From positions 1,922,001 to 1,986,000 of the forward strand of contig NZ_CP062005.1 in the NCBI RefSeq assembly GCF_014840935.1: a stretch of DNA of 64,000 nucleotides, given 5' to 3'. Source of the DNA: Halomonas sp. YLGW01 (lineage in GTDB: Bacteria; Pseudomonadota; Gammaproteobacteria; Pseudomonadales; Halomonadaceae). The translations under genes were made by a program, and so were the position numbers. The notes under the pieces were generated by a model. The model was not told the DNA's origin and searched no databases. It saw only the letters and a program-made list of their open reading frames with translations. The stretch's first letter is position 1, and each line of letters begins with the position of its first letter. Shown one piece after another: positions 17,510 through 27,099 of this stretch.

Positions 17510-18511
17510 TCAGTGATAGCCTTCGCCGGTGCGCACCTTGCCGCGGAAGACCCAGTAGGACCAGGCGGTATAGGTCAGCACGATCGGGATCACGAACAGC
17601 ATGCCGAGCAGCAGGAAGAGCTGGGATTCCGGTGCCGAGGCGGCGTCCCAGATGGTGTGATCCGGCGGCACGATCACCGGCCACTTGCTCACCACCAGCC
17701 CCAGATAGGTGAAGATGAACATGCCCAGTGTCGCCAGGAAGGGCATGCCTTCGCGCCGGCGGCTCACCCAGCGATGGATGCCATAGGCGCAGGCCAGCGC
17801 CAGCACCGGCAGCAGCCAGATCAGGGAAACCTCGCCGAACCAGCGCTCACGCACGCCACCGTCGACGAAGGGCGTCCAGACACTGATGATGGCGAACACC
17901 ACCAGCACCGCGGCCAGAAGCTTCGGCGTGATGCGATAGGCCCACTCCTGCACGTGACCTTCCGACTTCAAGATCAACCAGGTGGCACCGAGCAGCGAAT
18001 AGCCGGCCATCATACCGAGGCCCGTGAGCACGGTGAACGGGGTCAGCCAGTCCAGTGCGCCGCCGACATAGACGAAGCCTTCGGTCTCGAAACCCTGGAT
18101 GTAGGTACCGACCACCGCCCCCTGGGCGAAGGTCGCGACGGCCGAGCCCCAGCAGAAGGCACGGTTCCACCAATGCCGGTTCCGTTTGGACTTGAAGCGA
18201 AACTCGAAGGCCACGCCGCGGAAGATCAGCCCCGCCAGCATCAGGAAGACGCCGATATAGAGCGCCGGCAGGAACACCGAGTAGACCAGCGGAAAGGCGC
18301 CGAGCAGGCCCGCGCCCCCCAGCACCAGCCAGGTCTCGTTGCCGTCCCAGATCGGCGCTACCGAGTTCATCATCACGTCCCGGGAATCCTCGTCCGGGGC
18401 GAAGGGGAAGAGGATGCCCAGACCGAGATCGAAGCCGTCCATCAGCACGTACATGATGATCCCGAAGCCGATGATCCCGGCCCAGATCAGTGACAGATCG
18501 AAGGTTTGCAT
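17510..18511 (-). CDS. cydB: Cytochrome bd-type ubiquinol oxidase subunit II
   Basis: 333 residues with about eight to nine membrane helices. The N-terminal segment ends in YVLMDGFDLGLGILFPF, the hallmark of subunit II, followed by SVAPIWDGNETWLVLGG. The length is close to P. aeruginosa CioB and below the 379 residues of E. coli CydB, in keeping with the CIO subtype. Subunit II supports the fold and oxygen/proton paths of subunit I. It starts 3 bases after the cydA stop. Confidence 0.96.
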   Translation of the reverse strand: MQTFDLSLIWAGIIGFGIIMYVLMDGFDLGLGILFPFAPDEDSRDVMMNSVAPIWDGNETWLVLGGAGLLGAFPLVYSVFLPALYIGVFLMLAGLIFRGVAFEFRFKSKRNRHWWNRAFCWGSAVATFAQGAVVGTYIQGFETEGFVYVGGALDWLTPFTVLTGLGMMAGYSLLGATWLILKSEGHVQEWAYRITPKLLAAVLVVFAIISVWTPFVDGGVRERWFGEVSLIWLLPVLALACAYGIHRWVSRRREGMPFLATLGMFIFTYLGLVVSKWPVIVPPDHTIWDAASAPESQLFLLLGMLFVIPIVLTYTAWSYWVFRGKVRTGEGYH

Positions 18512-18514
18512 GGC

Positions 18515-19930
18515 TCAGCTCCTGACTGGATGACCGGCGTCATCATCGAAGGGAATGTGGCTGGCAGACAACGGCCGCTTGGCGCGCTCGATATCATCGA
18601 CCACCGTCTCCTGATCGTGGGGCAGCATGCCCTGGCGAATGACCCGCAGCAGGTAGTAGATGCCGGCCCAGAACACCACCGTGTAGACGGCCACGTAACC
18701 GATCAGCGTGAACAGCGCCATGCCGCCGGTCAGCGAGGGCGTCACCGCCTCGTCCTGGGTCATCAGGCCGTAGACCAGCCAGGGCGAGCGCCCCGCCTCG
18801 GTGACGATCCAGCCCGCCAACACGGCGATGAAGGGCGTGACCGACATGCCGACAAGCACCTTGAGATAGCGCTCATGGCCATAGACACGGCCGCCGCGAC
18901 GCAGCCAGAGGCCGGTCACCGCCACGCCGATCATCGCAAGGCCCAGCGCCACCATCACGCGGAAGGACCAGAACACCAGGCCCACCACCGGCTGCTCGGC
19001 GACCGGTACGTCCTTGAGCCCCGGGACCACGCCATCGACATGGTGGGTCAGGATCAGGCTGGCGAGGCTGGGGATGCCGATCTCGACCAGGTTGTCCTGG
19101 GCATCCTTGTCGGGAATCGCGAAGAGCAGCAGCGGCACATGAGACTGGGTTTCCCAGTTGCCCTCCATGGCAGCCACCTTGGTGGGCTGGTGCTCCAGGG
19201 TGTTGAGGCCATGGAAGTCACCGACCACCGCCTGGGCCGGGGCCAGCACCAGCAGCAGCCACAGGCACATCGACAGCGCCTTCTTGTTGGCGGCCACGTC
19301 ACGCCCCCGCAGCAGGAACCAGGCACTGACCCCGGCCACCACGAAGCCACCGGTCAGGAAGGACGCCATGCCCATGTGCACGAAGCGATAGCCGAAGGAG
19401 GGATTGAAGAGTGCCTCGGCCCAGGACGTCACATAAAAGGTCCCGTCGACCAGTTCCACCCCGGCGGGCGTCTGCATCCAGCTGTTGGCGGCGAGGATCC
19501 AGAACGACGAGATGAAGGTCCCTACGGCGACCATGATGGCCGCAAACAGGTGCACGCCCTGCGGGACCTTGCCGCGGCCGAACAGCAGCACGCCGAGGAA
19601 GCCGGCCTCGAGGAAGAAGGCGGTCACTACCTCATAGCTGAGCACGGGGCCCAGGAAGTTGGCCGAGGCCTGGGCGAAGTTGCTCCAGTTGGTGCCGAAC
19701 TGGAAGGACATCACGATGCCGGACACCACCCCCATGCCGAACACCACCGCGAACACCTTGGTCCAGAACACCGCCAGGCGCTCCCAGGCAGGGTTGCCAT
19801 TGGCGAAGAACAGACCGTTCAGTAGCGCGATGTAGGACGCCAACCCGATCGTGAAGACCGGAAAGATGGCATGAAAGCACACCACGAAGGCGAACTGGAG
19901 TCGCGACAGAACGAGTGGATCAAGCTCCAT
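18515..19930 (-). CDS. cydA: Cytochrome bd-type ubiquinol oxidase subunit I, short Q-loop (CIO type)
   Basis: 471 residues; reduces oxygen to water with quinol electrons in the cytoplasmic membrane. His 20 in VVCFHAIFPVFTIGLA is the axial ligand of the outer haem. The Q-loop begins at QPTKVAAMEGNWET, with the conserved Lys and Glu, and is much shorter than in E. coli CydA (522 residues), placing it in the cyanide-insensitive CIO subgroup (cioA in Pseudomonas). A good GGGAGG ribosome-binding site precedes the ATG. It heads the cydABDC cluster. In the 213-base upstream gap (19931-20143) I see no clear FNR/ANR box. Confidence 0.95.
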   Translation of the reverse strand: MELDPLVLSRLQFAFVVCFHAIFPVFTIGLASYIALLNGLFFANGNPAWERLAVFWTKVFAVVFGMGVVSGIVMSFQFGTNWSNFAQASANFLGPVLSYEVVTAFFLEAGFLGVLLFGRGKVPQGVHLFAAIMVAVGTFISSFWILAANSWMQTPAGVELVDGTFYVTSWAEALFNPSFGYRFVHMGMASFLTGGFVVAGVSAWFLLRGRDVAANKKALSMCLWLLLVLAPAQAVVGDFHGLNTLEHQPTKVAAMEGNWETQSHVPLLLFAIPDKDAQDNLVEIGIPSLASLILTHHVDGVVPGLKDVPVAEQPVVGLVFWSFRVMVALGLAMIGVAVTGLWLRRGGRVYGHERYLKVLVGMSVTPFIAVLAGWIVTEAGRSPWLVYGLMTQDEAVTPSLTGGMALFTLIGYVAVYTVVFWAGIYYLLRVIRQGMLPHDQETVVDDIERAKRPLSASHIPFDDDAGHPVRS

Positions 19931-20143
19931 AAGAGCCTCCCTGAGCCTAGGATAATGGCGATACCGCTAGTGAAATTCACTGCCTTGCGATGAAGTTACG
20001 ACTAACGCCACCCATGCTATGCCAAACCTGCATGTAAATCGTCGCTTCAGGTGTGTCGCGATGCCGCACTTTCACCCCTCGGGCATGTGGTTGATTGCCG
20101 CACATCACGCGCGGGCTCGGCTCGAGCTTCCCGGCTCGATGCC

Positions 20144-21130
20144 TCAACCGCCGCCCTGGATCACCACCCTGACCAGATAGGCCGTGTAACCGACAAAAAG
20201 AGCCAGCAACAGGCCACCCTCGAGGCGGTTGATGCGCCCGCCACGACCTTTGATCCCGAAGGCGAAGACGGTCATCGCCAGGGTCATCACCGCCATCACC
20301 GGCCAGTCCCGCATCATGACCTCGCCGCCCACCTGGATCGGCGTGATCACGCCGGCCAGCCCCACCACGCCCAGGGTATTGAAGAGGTTCGAACCGACCA
20401 CGTTACCCAGCACCAGATCATGCTCGCGACGACGCAGGGCGCTTAATGAGGAGGCCAGCTCCGGCAGCGAGGTGCCGATCGCGACGACGGTCAGGCCGAT
20501 GATCAGATCGCTGACGCCGAAGGCCTGGGCGATGGCCACCGCCCCCCAGACCAGCAGGCGAGAACTGGCGACCAGCAACACAAGCCCCACCAGCGTCCAG
20601 GTCACGCTGGCCTTCAGCGACATGGGATGACTCTCGAGGCTATGATCGGTCTCACTGGCCAGGGTGTCGGTGGCGGCCTCGGCCTGGCGCCCCTGCCAGA
20701 TACTCGCGCCGATGAAGGCCGCCAGCGCCACGAGCAGGATGAGCGCCTCCGTCGTGTCGATCACCCCATCGCGCAGCTGCCAGGCAGACAGCAGCGTGGC
20801 CCCACACAGGATCGGCAACTCCCGGCGCAGGACCCCGGACTGCACGGCAAGCGGCGCGATCAGCGCCACCAGCCCGAGAATCAGCCCGATGTTGGTGATG
20901 TTCGACCCGTAGGCATTCCCCAGCGCCAGGCCCGGATTGTCCTGGGCTGCCGCCAGCGCCGAGACCATCAGCTCCGGCGCCGAGGTGCCGAAACCGATCA
21001 CCAGCATGCCGATCAGCAGCGGCGACAGGCCCAGATAGCGCGAAGTCGACGCCGCCCCGTCGACGAAGCGCTCGGCGCTCCACACCAGCAACGCCAGTCC
21101 GGCGATGACGGCTACTATCGGCAATCCCAT
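20144..21130 (-). CDS. Calcium/sodium antiporter, CaCA family (YrbG-like)
   Basis: 328 residues from the ATG at 21130; a longer frame extends upstream but without family similarity. Two inverted repeats of about five helices each carry the alpha-repeat motifs GFGTSAPELMVSALAA and AIGTSLPELASSLSALRR, with VGSNLFNTLGV after the second, the signature of cation/Ca2+ exchangers. A hydrophilic loop of about 40 residues separates the halves. Probably expels Ca2+ or exchanges Na+ across the inner membrane; ion specificity is not decidable. Divergent from pqiA across 138 bases. Confidence 0.9.
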   Translation of the reverse strand: MGLPIVAVIAGLALLVWSAERFVDGAASTSRYLGLSPLLIGMLVIGFGTSAPELMVSALAAAQDNPGLALGNAYGSNITNIGLILGLVALIAPLAVQSGVLRRELPILCGATLLSAWQLRDGVIDTTEALILLVALAAFIGASIWQGRQAEAATDTLASETDHSLESHPMSLKASVTWTLVGLVLLVASSRLLVWGAVAIAQAFGVSDLIIGLTVVAIGTSLPELASSLSALRRREHDLVLGNVVGSNLFNTLGVVGLAGVITPIQVGGEVMMRDWPVMAVMTLAMTVFAFGIKGRGGRINRLEGGLLLALFVGYTAYLVRVVIQGGG

Positions 21131-21268
21131 AGACTCCCTCTCCCTGTGTCTCGCTGTGTTGTCCTGGCAAGCCGCCCCGTTGGAGCGGCGCCGGCTGTCG
21201 CCATGCCCTGCCGGCGCACTGTAGCATCGAGTCCGGCCAGGATTGTATGTCTTCTGCCAGCCGTCATA

Positions 21269-22660
21269 ATGGGGAAAAGAAGGAACTCGGCCTTGATCGA
21301 TACGCATAGTCCAGCCCCCTCCCTCCCGGCACATGAGGGCCCTCCCGAGACGCAACCGTCCCGGCGACGCCTGCGCGCCTGCCACGAATGTGACTGGCTG
21401 GTCCAGCTACCGCCGCTGCATCGTGGCCAGAGCGCCGACTGCCCGCGTTGCGGCCACACCCTGTCGACCCGTCATCATCGTCCGGCCGAGCGCAGCCTGG
21501 CGCTCGCCATTGCCGCCCTGCTCAGCCTGGTCATGGCAATCAGCCTGCCCTTCGTGAGCTTTCAGGTCAGCGGCCTTGGCCATCGCATCAACCTGACCGA
21601 GACCGCCACCAGCCTGATCGGCCTGCACCAGCCGCTGGTGGCGGTGGGCGTGGTGCTGACCATCCTGGTGCTGCCGATGGTCTATCTGGCCAGCGTGATC
21701 TGGCTGCAGGTCGGCCTGCTACGCCGCTCGCTACTGCCCGCCAGCCGCGACATCGCCCGGACCCTCTCCCACCTGCATCCCTGGATGATGGCGGATGTGT
21801 TTATCGTCGGAGCCCTGATCAGCCTGATCAAGATCGCCGGCATGGCCGAGGTCTCGCTGGGGTTGGCCTTCTGGGCCTTCTGCTGTTTTGCCCTGCTGCT
21901 GTTGCTCACGACCCAGTCGCTCGATGCCGACTGGATGTGGTTCTCGCTGGCCGGTGAGCCCGCCGCTCCCGACGGCGCCGTGACGGGGGCCCGCGCCACG
22001 CCCCAGGGGCTGACCGGTTGCTCGACCTGTGGCCTGGTAAACCGCCTGGACGCGGACGGCAACGGCCGCTGTCGCCGGTGCGGCGAACGCCTGCACGCCC
22101 GCCTGCCCCACAGCCTACAGCGCACCTGGGCCCTGCTGGCGGCGGCCACGCTGCTTTACCTGCCCGCCAACCTCTACCCGATCATGATCACCACCTCCCT
22201 TGGTCACTCGGATCCCTCCACGATCATCGGCGGGGTCATCACCCTCTGGCAGCATGGCTCCTATCCGATCGCGGCCATCATCTTCATCGCCAGTATCCTG
22301 GTGCCGGTCAGCAAGCTCATGGCGCTGGCCTGGCTATGCCTGGCGGTTCCCCGCAGCGGCGAGCTGAATGCCGTCACCCGCATCCGGCTCTATCGGATCA
22401 CCGAACTCATCGGCCGCTGGTCGATGGTCGATGTGTTCGTGGTGGCCATCCTGGTGGCCCTGATTCGTGCCGGCAATCTGATGTCCATCGCCCCGGGGCC
22501 GGCGGCGCTGGCCTTCGGCGCGGTGGTGGTGCTGACCATGCTGGCGGCCATGGCCTTCGATCCCAGGCTGATCTGGGACCCGCCCCTGCCCCGATCCCAC
22601 CAGACCGGCGCTACGGCGCTTTCCACCTCCGCTGACAAGGACGTTGCCCATGACCACTGA
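21269..22660 (+). CDS. pqiA: PqiA, inner-membrane protein of the PqiABC lipid transport system
   Basis: 463 residues from the ATG at 21269 (a TTG at 21293 is an alternative start). The protein is a tandem duplication: each half starts with a zinc-ribbon (CHECDWLVQLPP...DCPRCG near residue 35; CSTCGLVNRL...CRRCGE near 250) followed by about four membrane helices, the LETM/PqiA fold. In E. coli PqiA with the MCE protein PqiB and lipoprotein PqiC forms an envelope-spanning lipid conduit involved in membrane stress. The end overlaps pqiB by 11 bases. All eight zinc-ribbon cysteines are present. Confidence 0.95.
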   Translation: MGKRRNSALIDTHSPAPSLPAHEGPPETQPSRRRLRACHECDWLVQLPPLHRGQSADCPRCGHTLSTRHHRPAERSLALAIAALLSLVMAISLPFVSFQVSGLGHRINLTETATSLIGLHQPLVAVGVVLTILVLPMVYLASVIWLQVGLLRRSLLPASRDIARTLSHLHPWMMADVFIVGALISLIKIAGMAEVSLGLAFWAFCCFALLLLLTTQSLDADWMWFSLAGEPAAPDGAVTGARATPQGLTGCSTCGLVNRLDADGNGRCRRCGERLHARLPHSLQRTWALLAAATLLYLPANLYPIMITTSLGHSDPSTIIGGVITLWQHGSYPIAAIIFIASILVPVSKLMALAWLCLAVPRSGELNAVTRIRLYRITELIGRWSMVDVFVVAILVALIRAGNLMSIAPGPAALAFGAVVVLTMLAAMAFDPRLIWDPPLPRSHQTGATALSTSADKDVAHDH

Positions 22661-24314
22661 TGCGCCTGGCCAGGACACGCCCCCCTCTCGAGCTCGAGTC
22701 AGTCGTCACTCACGGCTGTCGCCGATCTGGATCGTGCCCCTGGTGGCACTGCTGATCGGCCTCTGGCTGCTCTATGACGACTACATCAGCCGCGGCCCCC
22801 AGGTCACCCTGATCATGAGCAATGCCGAGGGCATCGAGGCTGGCAGCACCCTGATAAAGACCCGCAACGTCGAGGTCGGCCGCGTCGAACAGGTCCGGCT
22901 GTCCGACGACCTGAGTCACATCCGCGTGATCGCCCGCATGAGCCCCGATGTGGAACCGATGCTGGTCGAGGACGCCCGCTTCTGGGTCGTCAAGCCGCGT
23001 ATCGGGCGGGAAGGCATCAGCGGGCTCAACACCGTGCTGTCCGGTGCCTATATCCAGCTGCAACCCGGCAGCAGCAACGAGTCGAGCTATCGCTTCGAGG
23101 TGCTCGAGCAGCCCCCGGTGGCGCCTGCCGATGCCGAGGGTATCCGCCTCAACCTGGTGGGCCAGCTCGGCAACTCCCTACGGGTAGGCGATCCTGTGAC
23201 CTATCACGGCTTCACCGTCGGCCGCGTCGAGGAAGCCCGCTTCGACCCCGAGACCCGGCGCATGCGCCATCGTGTCTTCGTCGAAACGCCCTACGACGTG
23301 CTGGTCACCGACAGCACCCGCTTCTGGCCGGCCAGCGGCGTGGACCTCAAGCTCGATTCCGAGGGCGTGAGCGTCAACGTCGAATCCCTGGAAGCGCTGC
23401 TTGGCGGTGGCGTGACCTTCGGGGTGCCCGAGGATGTGCCGCTGGGCCAGCCGGTCAGTGCCGACACTACCTTCACCCTCTACGAGGACGCGGAGAGTGC
23501 CCGTCAGGGCACCTTCAACCGCTACTTGGAATATGTGCTGCTGGTCGACGAGACGGTGCGCGGCCTGTCCCGCGGTGCCCCGGTGGAGTTTCGCGGCGTG
23601 CGGGTCGGCACGGTGGCCGCCGTCCCCTGGGAGCTCAACATCGATGAGCGCTCGCGTCGTGCCGGCTTCGCCATTCCGGTGCTGATCCGCATCGAGCCGC
23701 AGCGGCTCGGTGAGAACCTGGAGACGCTGGATCTGGAGAGCTGGCGGACGCGCTTCGAGGGCTGGTTCGAGAACGGGCTGCGCGCCTCCTTGAAGGCCGG
23801 CAACCTGCTGACCGGCGCGCTCTATGTCGACCTCAACTTCCAGCGCCCGGCCGCCACCGATTACCTGGCCGACAGCTACCAGAATCGCCCGGTATTTCCC
23901 ACCACTCCGGCGGGGCTCGCCCAGATCGAGCAGAAGGTCTCCAGCCTGCTCGACAAGCTCAATGGCCTGGAGGTCGAACCCGTGCTCGAGGGCCTGAATC
24001 GCAACCTGGCGGCGTCCGAAGCCATGCTCCAGGAAGTGCGCGCCCTGACGTCCAGCGTCAAGGCGCTCACCGAGGATCCCGATACCCAGCGCCTGCCGGG
24101 CGCCCTCACCTCGACCCTCGACGATCTCCGAGTCACCCTGGAGGGCCTGTCCCCCGGCTCCACCGCCTACGACGAGCTGACCGCGACCCTCGAGCGCTTC
24201 GATGCCCTGATGCGGGACCTGGAGCCGGTGGCCAAGACCCTGAGCGAACAGCCCAATGCCCTGATCTTCGATCGCCCCCGCGGCCAGGACCCCCAACCGC
24301 GAGCCCCCCGATGA
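22650..24314 (+). CDS. pqiB: PqiB, MCE-domain periplasmic lipid-transport protein
   Basis: 554 residues from the ATG at 22650 (AAGGA ribosome-binding site inside pqiA; a TTG two codons earlier is unlikely). One N-terminal membrane helix (SPIWIVPLVALLIGLWLLYD, about 20-39) is followed by three MCE domains, starting near GPQVTLIMSNAEGIEAGSTL, near EGIRLNLVGQLGNSLRVGDP, and near DETVRGLSRGAPVEFRGVRV. A C-terminal helical stretch with coiled-coil character follows (LDKLNGLEVEPVLEGLNRN onward), which in E. coli PqiB forms the needle through the periplasm. Length and three-domain layout match PqiB. Confidence 0.95.
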   Translation: MTTDAPGQDTPPSRARVSRHSRLSPIWIVPLVALLIGLWLLYDDYISRGPQVTLIMSNAEGIEAGSTLIKTRNVEVGRVEQVRLSDDLSHIRVIARMSPDVEPMLVEDARFWVVKPRIGREGISGLNTVLSGAYIQLQPGSSNESSYRFEVLEQPPVAPADAEGIRLNLVGQLGNSLRVGDPVTYHGFTVGRVEEARFDPETRRMRHRVFVETPYDVLVTDSTRFWPASGVDLKLDSEGVSVNVESLEALLGGGVTFGVPEDVPLGQPVSADTTFTLYEDAESARQGTFNRYLEYVLLVDETVRGLSRGAPVEFRGVRVGTVAAVPWELNIDERSRRAGFAIPVLIRIEPQRLGENLETLDLESWRTRFEGWFENGLRASLKAGNLLTGALYVDLNFQRPAATDYLADSYQNRPVFPTTPAGLAQIEQKVSSLLDKLNGLEVEPVLEGLNRNLAASEAMLQEVRALTSSVKALTEDPDTQRLPGALTSTLDDLRVTLEGLSPGSTAYDELTATLERFDALMRDLEPVAKTLSEQPNALIFDRPRGQDPQPRAPR

Positions 24315-24331
24315 ACGGCAAGGAGAGCCCG

Positions 24332-24928
24332 ATGCCCTTACTTCGCACCCTGGCCCTGGTGGCCATCCTGGCCTGGCTTGGCGGCTGCGCCACCCAGGCC
24401 GCACCGACGCGGCACTACAGCCTGCCCCCCGACCAGACGGCTCCGCCCGAGGCGACGAAGCACCAGGGGGCGGACGAGCATCTGCTGGTGGTGCGCCCCC
24501 TCGCCCTGGCGAGCTTCCTGGAGCAGCCGGGCATCGTGCTGCAGCTCGACGACATCACCCTGAACCCGGCCCGGGATCATCTCTGGGCCGAGGACCTGGG
24601 CCCGATGCTCGAGCGGGGCCTGCGCCGGCGCCTGGGCCGACGCCTGGCGGACACTCGTGTGCTGGCCGAGGCCAACCCGGCGGTTCCGCCGAGGGCGATG
24701 ACCCTGCGCCTGGAACTCGAGCGCTTCCAGGGACGCCACGATGGCCAGGCAATGGCCGCCGGCCAATGGCAGCTACGCGGGGCCGACGGGCAGCTGCTGA
24801 CCCTGGAGACCTTCGAGGTCGAGACGGCGCTTACGAGCGACGGCTATCCGGCCCTGGTGCGGGCGCTCGGCGAGAGCTGGGATACCCTGGCCGACCGGCT
24901 GGCGAGCCGCATTCGCGCCCTGCGCTGA
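24332..24928 (+). CDS. pqiC: PqiC outer-membrane lipoprotein (ABC-type auxiliary, DUF330)
   Basis: 198 residues from the ATG at 24332, chosen because an AAGGAG ribosome-binding site precedes it; an in-frame ATG at 24311 overlaps the pqiB stop. A lipoprotein signal ends with the lipobox LGGC (Cys about residue 19). The mature part contains RHYSLPP and [20 protein letters not shown], the conserved start of the DUF330/PqiC domain, and later [16 protein letters not shown]. In E. coli PqiC forms the outer-membrane ring that receives the PqiB tube. Confidence 0.92.
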   Translation: MPLLRTLALVAILAWLGGCATQAAPTRHYSLPPDQTAPPEATKHQGADEHLLVVRPLALASFLEQPGIVLQLDDITLNPARDHLWAEDLGPMLERGLRRRLGRRLADTRVLAEANPAVPPRAMTLRLELERFQGRHDGQAMAAGQWQLRGADGQLLTLETFEVETALTSDGYPALVRALGESWDTLADRLASRIRALR

Positions 24929-25100
24929 GCGGTTAGCAGGCTTAAAAGCTGCGTCCAGCAGATTTTTCTGTCATCATGCGGGTCCGCGGCACTTTATGGT
25001 CCCTCCTGCCGCGTCTGTCACCGATTTTTCCTCACGGCACCGCCCGGGACTCGCGCCACCTCTTTCGGCGAGCGGCGGTGTCGTGTTATCCGGAGTTTGC

Positions 25101-26423
25101 ATGAGCTTTTCCGACCTTGGCCTGCGTAGCGAACTGCTGCGCGCGGTCGAAGAACAAGGCTACACCGTTCCCACCCCCATCCAGCGCCAGGCCATTCCGG
25201 CCGTGCTCAAGGGGGGGGATCTCCTCGCCAGTGCCCAGACCGGCACCGGCAAGACCGCCGGTTTCACCCTGCCGCTGCTGCAGCGCCTGGCCGACGGCCC
25301 CCGCCCCAAGGCTCGCCAGATTCGGGCCCTGGTGCTGACCCCGACCCGTGAGCTGGCCGCCCAGATCGGCGACAACGTCGAAGGCTACGGCCGCCACCTT
25401 AAGTTGACCTCCAAGGTGATCTTCGGCGGCGTTGGCCAGCAGCCTCAGGTGGATGCCATCCGCCCGGGTCTCGATATTCTCGTCGCCACCCCGGGGCGCC
25501 TGCTGGACCTGCATCAGCAGCGCCATGTCGATCTGTCTCAGGTCGAGACCCTGGTGCTGGATGAAGCCGACCGTATGCTCGACATGGGCTTCATCCACGA
25601 CATCAAAAAGCTGCTGCGCCTGCTGCCGGCCAAGCGTCAGAACCTGCTGTTCTCGGCCACGTTCTCCAACGAGATCCAGACCCTGGCCAACCAGCTGCTC
25701 GACGAGCCGACGATGATCGAGGTGGCACGCCGCAACACCACCGCCGAGACCGTCGATCAGGCGATCTACAAGGTCGACCGGGAGAAGAAGCGTGAGCTGC
25801 TGGCCCACCTGATCAAGGAGAAGCAGTGGTATCAGGTGCTGGTGTTCACGCGCACCAAGCACGGTGCCAACCGCCTCGCCGAGCAGCTCTCCAAGCAGGA
25901 CATCCCGTCCATGGCGATCCACGGCAACAAGAGCCAGTCCGCGCGCACCAAGGCGCTGGCGGCCTTCAAGTCGGGCGACCTGCAGGTGCTGGTGGCGACC
26001 GATATCGCCGCCCGTGGCCTCGACATCAGCGAACTGCCCCATGTGGTGAACTTCGAGCTGCCCAACGTTGCCGAGGATTACGTTCACCGCATCGGCCGCA
26101 CCGGCCGTGCCGGCAGCGAAGGCCAGGCGGTGTCGCTGGTCTGCGTCGACGAGCATGGCCTGCTCAAGGGCATCGAGCGGCTGATCAAGCGCGACCTCGA
26201 GAAGCGCATCGAGCCCGGCTTCGAGCCCGACCCCAACGCCAAGCCTGAGCCGATCGAGAACGGCCGCGGCAAGGGCGGCGGTCGTGGCCGCGGGGGCAAC
26301 GGCCGGAGCGGCAACGCTCGCAACGACGGTGGCCGCGGCGGCAATCGCGGCAACGATCAGCGCCGTCAGAGTGACGACAATCGGGCGCCGCGCCGCCGCG
26401 CCCGTCGTCCCAAGCAGGCCTGA
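25101..26423 (+). CDS. rhlE: DEAD-box ATP-dependent RNA helicase RhlE
   Basis: 440 residues from the ATG at 25101 ([13 protein letters not shown] is the usual RhlE start). Motifs in order: Q-motif [11 protein letters not shown], motif [18 protein letters not shown], Ia PTREL, Ib [61 protein letters not shown] and [12 protein letters not shown]. The last 70 residues are an Arg/Gly/Asn-rich basic tail (for example [18 protein letters not shown]) likely to bind RNA non-specifically. A 170-base untranslated region separates it from pqiC. RhlE acts in ribosome assembly and RNA turnover in E. coli and Pseudomonas. Confidence 0.95.
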   Translation: MSFSDLGLRSELLRAVEEQGYTVPTPIQRQAIPAVLKGGDLLASAQTGTGKTAGFTLPLLQRLADGPRPKARQIRALVLTPTRELAAQIGDNVEGYGRHLKLTSKVIFGGVGQQPQVDAIRPGLDILVATPGRLLDLHQQRHVDLSQVETLVLDEADRMLDMGFIHDIKKLLRLLPAKRQNLLFSATFSNEIQTLANQLLDEPTMIEVARRNTTAETVDQAIYKVDREKKRELLAHLIKEKQWYQVLVFTRTKHGANRLAEQLSKQDIPSMAIHGNKSQSARTKALAAFKSGDLQVLVATDIAARGLDISELPHVVNFELPNVAEDYVHRIGRTGRAGSEGQAVSLVCVDEHGLLKGIERLIKRDLEKRIEPGFEPDPNAKPEPIENGRGKGGGRGRGGNGRSGNARNDGGRGGNRGNDQRRQSDDNRAPRRRARRPKQA

Positions 26424-26438
26424 CTACAGGGCCGCCCG

Positions 26439-26473
26439 GGAGAGGCCTGACCCTTGCTGGACAGGGCCTCTCC
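26439..26473. other. Inverted repeat after rhlE
   Basis: GGAGAGGCC at 26439-26447 pairs with GGCCTCTCC at 26465-26473; the loop closes further with CTG/CAG. No T-run follows on the plus strand. It may stabilise or end the rhlE transcript, but intrinsic termination is not clear. Confidence 0.4.
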
Positions 26474-26541
26474 GACACTTCCGATCTTGCTCGAAGGGGT
26501 GGCGCAGGAAGCGCCTTGGCCACCTAAATGAGAGAGACCTC

Positions 26542-27072
26542 ATGCTCAACTGGATAATGGGCCGCAAACCCTCAACCGTGTGGGTCATCAAGCAGGTCGA
26601 TGAACACCTCCTGCATGTCTGCGGGCGAGGCGAGGCGACGGGGCCGGGCAGCGTGCGCAAGCGGCGAAAGGCCCTGGCCGAGGGCCGTTACCAGGGCCCG
26701 ATTCGACTGGCGCACTCAAGCGCCGAGCTGAGTGCCGATCTGTTCGCGGCCTTGATACTCCCCGATGACCTCGAGTGGCAGGGCCCGCAGTCCCTGCGCT
26801 GGCAGGGTCGCCTGTGGCGGATCGCCTGGGTGCCTCCGATTTGCTGGGCGTATCGCGACAAGCTCACACTGGCGGGGTCCCTCGGGCCCGATGGCAGCCT
26901 GGTCAGCACCGAGGATATCAGTACTATCCAGGCCAAGATCGACTCCCGGGCGACTCCCGCGTCGCCCCGACTCTGGTTGGGTCTCGAGGGGCTTGACAAT
27001 GCTCAGGCTCCGCTCGAGCCCTCCACGCTCGATGCTCCACGCCGTTCTGCCGCTAACGCTAGAAACAGTTGA
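26542..27072 (+). CDS. Hypothetical protein
   Basis: 176 residues from the ATG at 26542, about 120 bases after rhlE and 27 bases before the MFS gene. No signal peptide, membrane helix or motif I recognise; it is Trp-rich in the centre (DDLEWQGPQSLRWQGRLWRI, then AWVPPICWAYRDKL) and ends in a Pro/Ala-rich tail. The C-terminal IQAKIDSRATPASPRLWLGL is unremarkable. Codon use looks like its neighbours, so a real cytoplasmic protein is likely, but the function is unknown. Confidence 0.6.
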   Translation: MLNWIMGRKPSTVWVIKQVDEHLLHVCGRGEATGPGSVRKRRKALAEGRYQGPIRLAHSSAELSADLFAALILPDDLEWQGPQSLRWQGRLWRIAWVPPICWAYRDKLTLAGSLGPDGSLVSTEDISTIQAKIDSRATPASPRLWLGLEGLDNAQAPLEPSTLDAPRRSAANARNS

Positions 27073-27099
27073 CCGCCGCACCACCAAGACACCATTGCC

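Noticed and set aside
19931..20143. FNR/ANR-type box before cydA
   Set aside because: No TTGAT-N4-ATCAA-like palindrome found in the gap.
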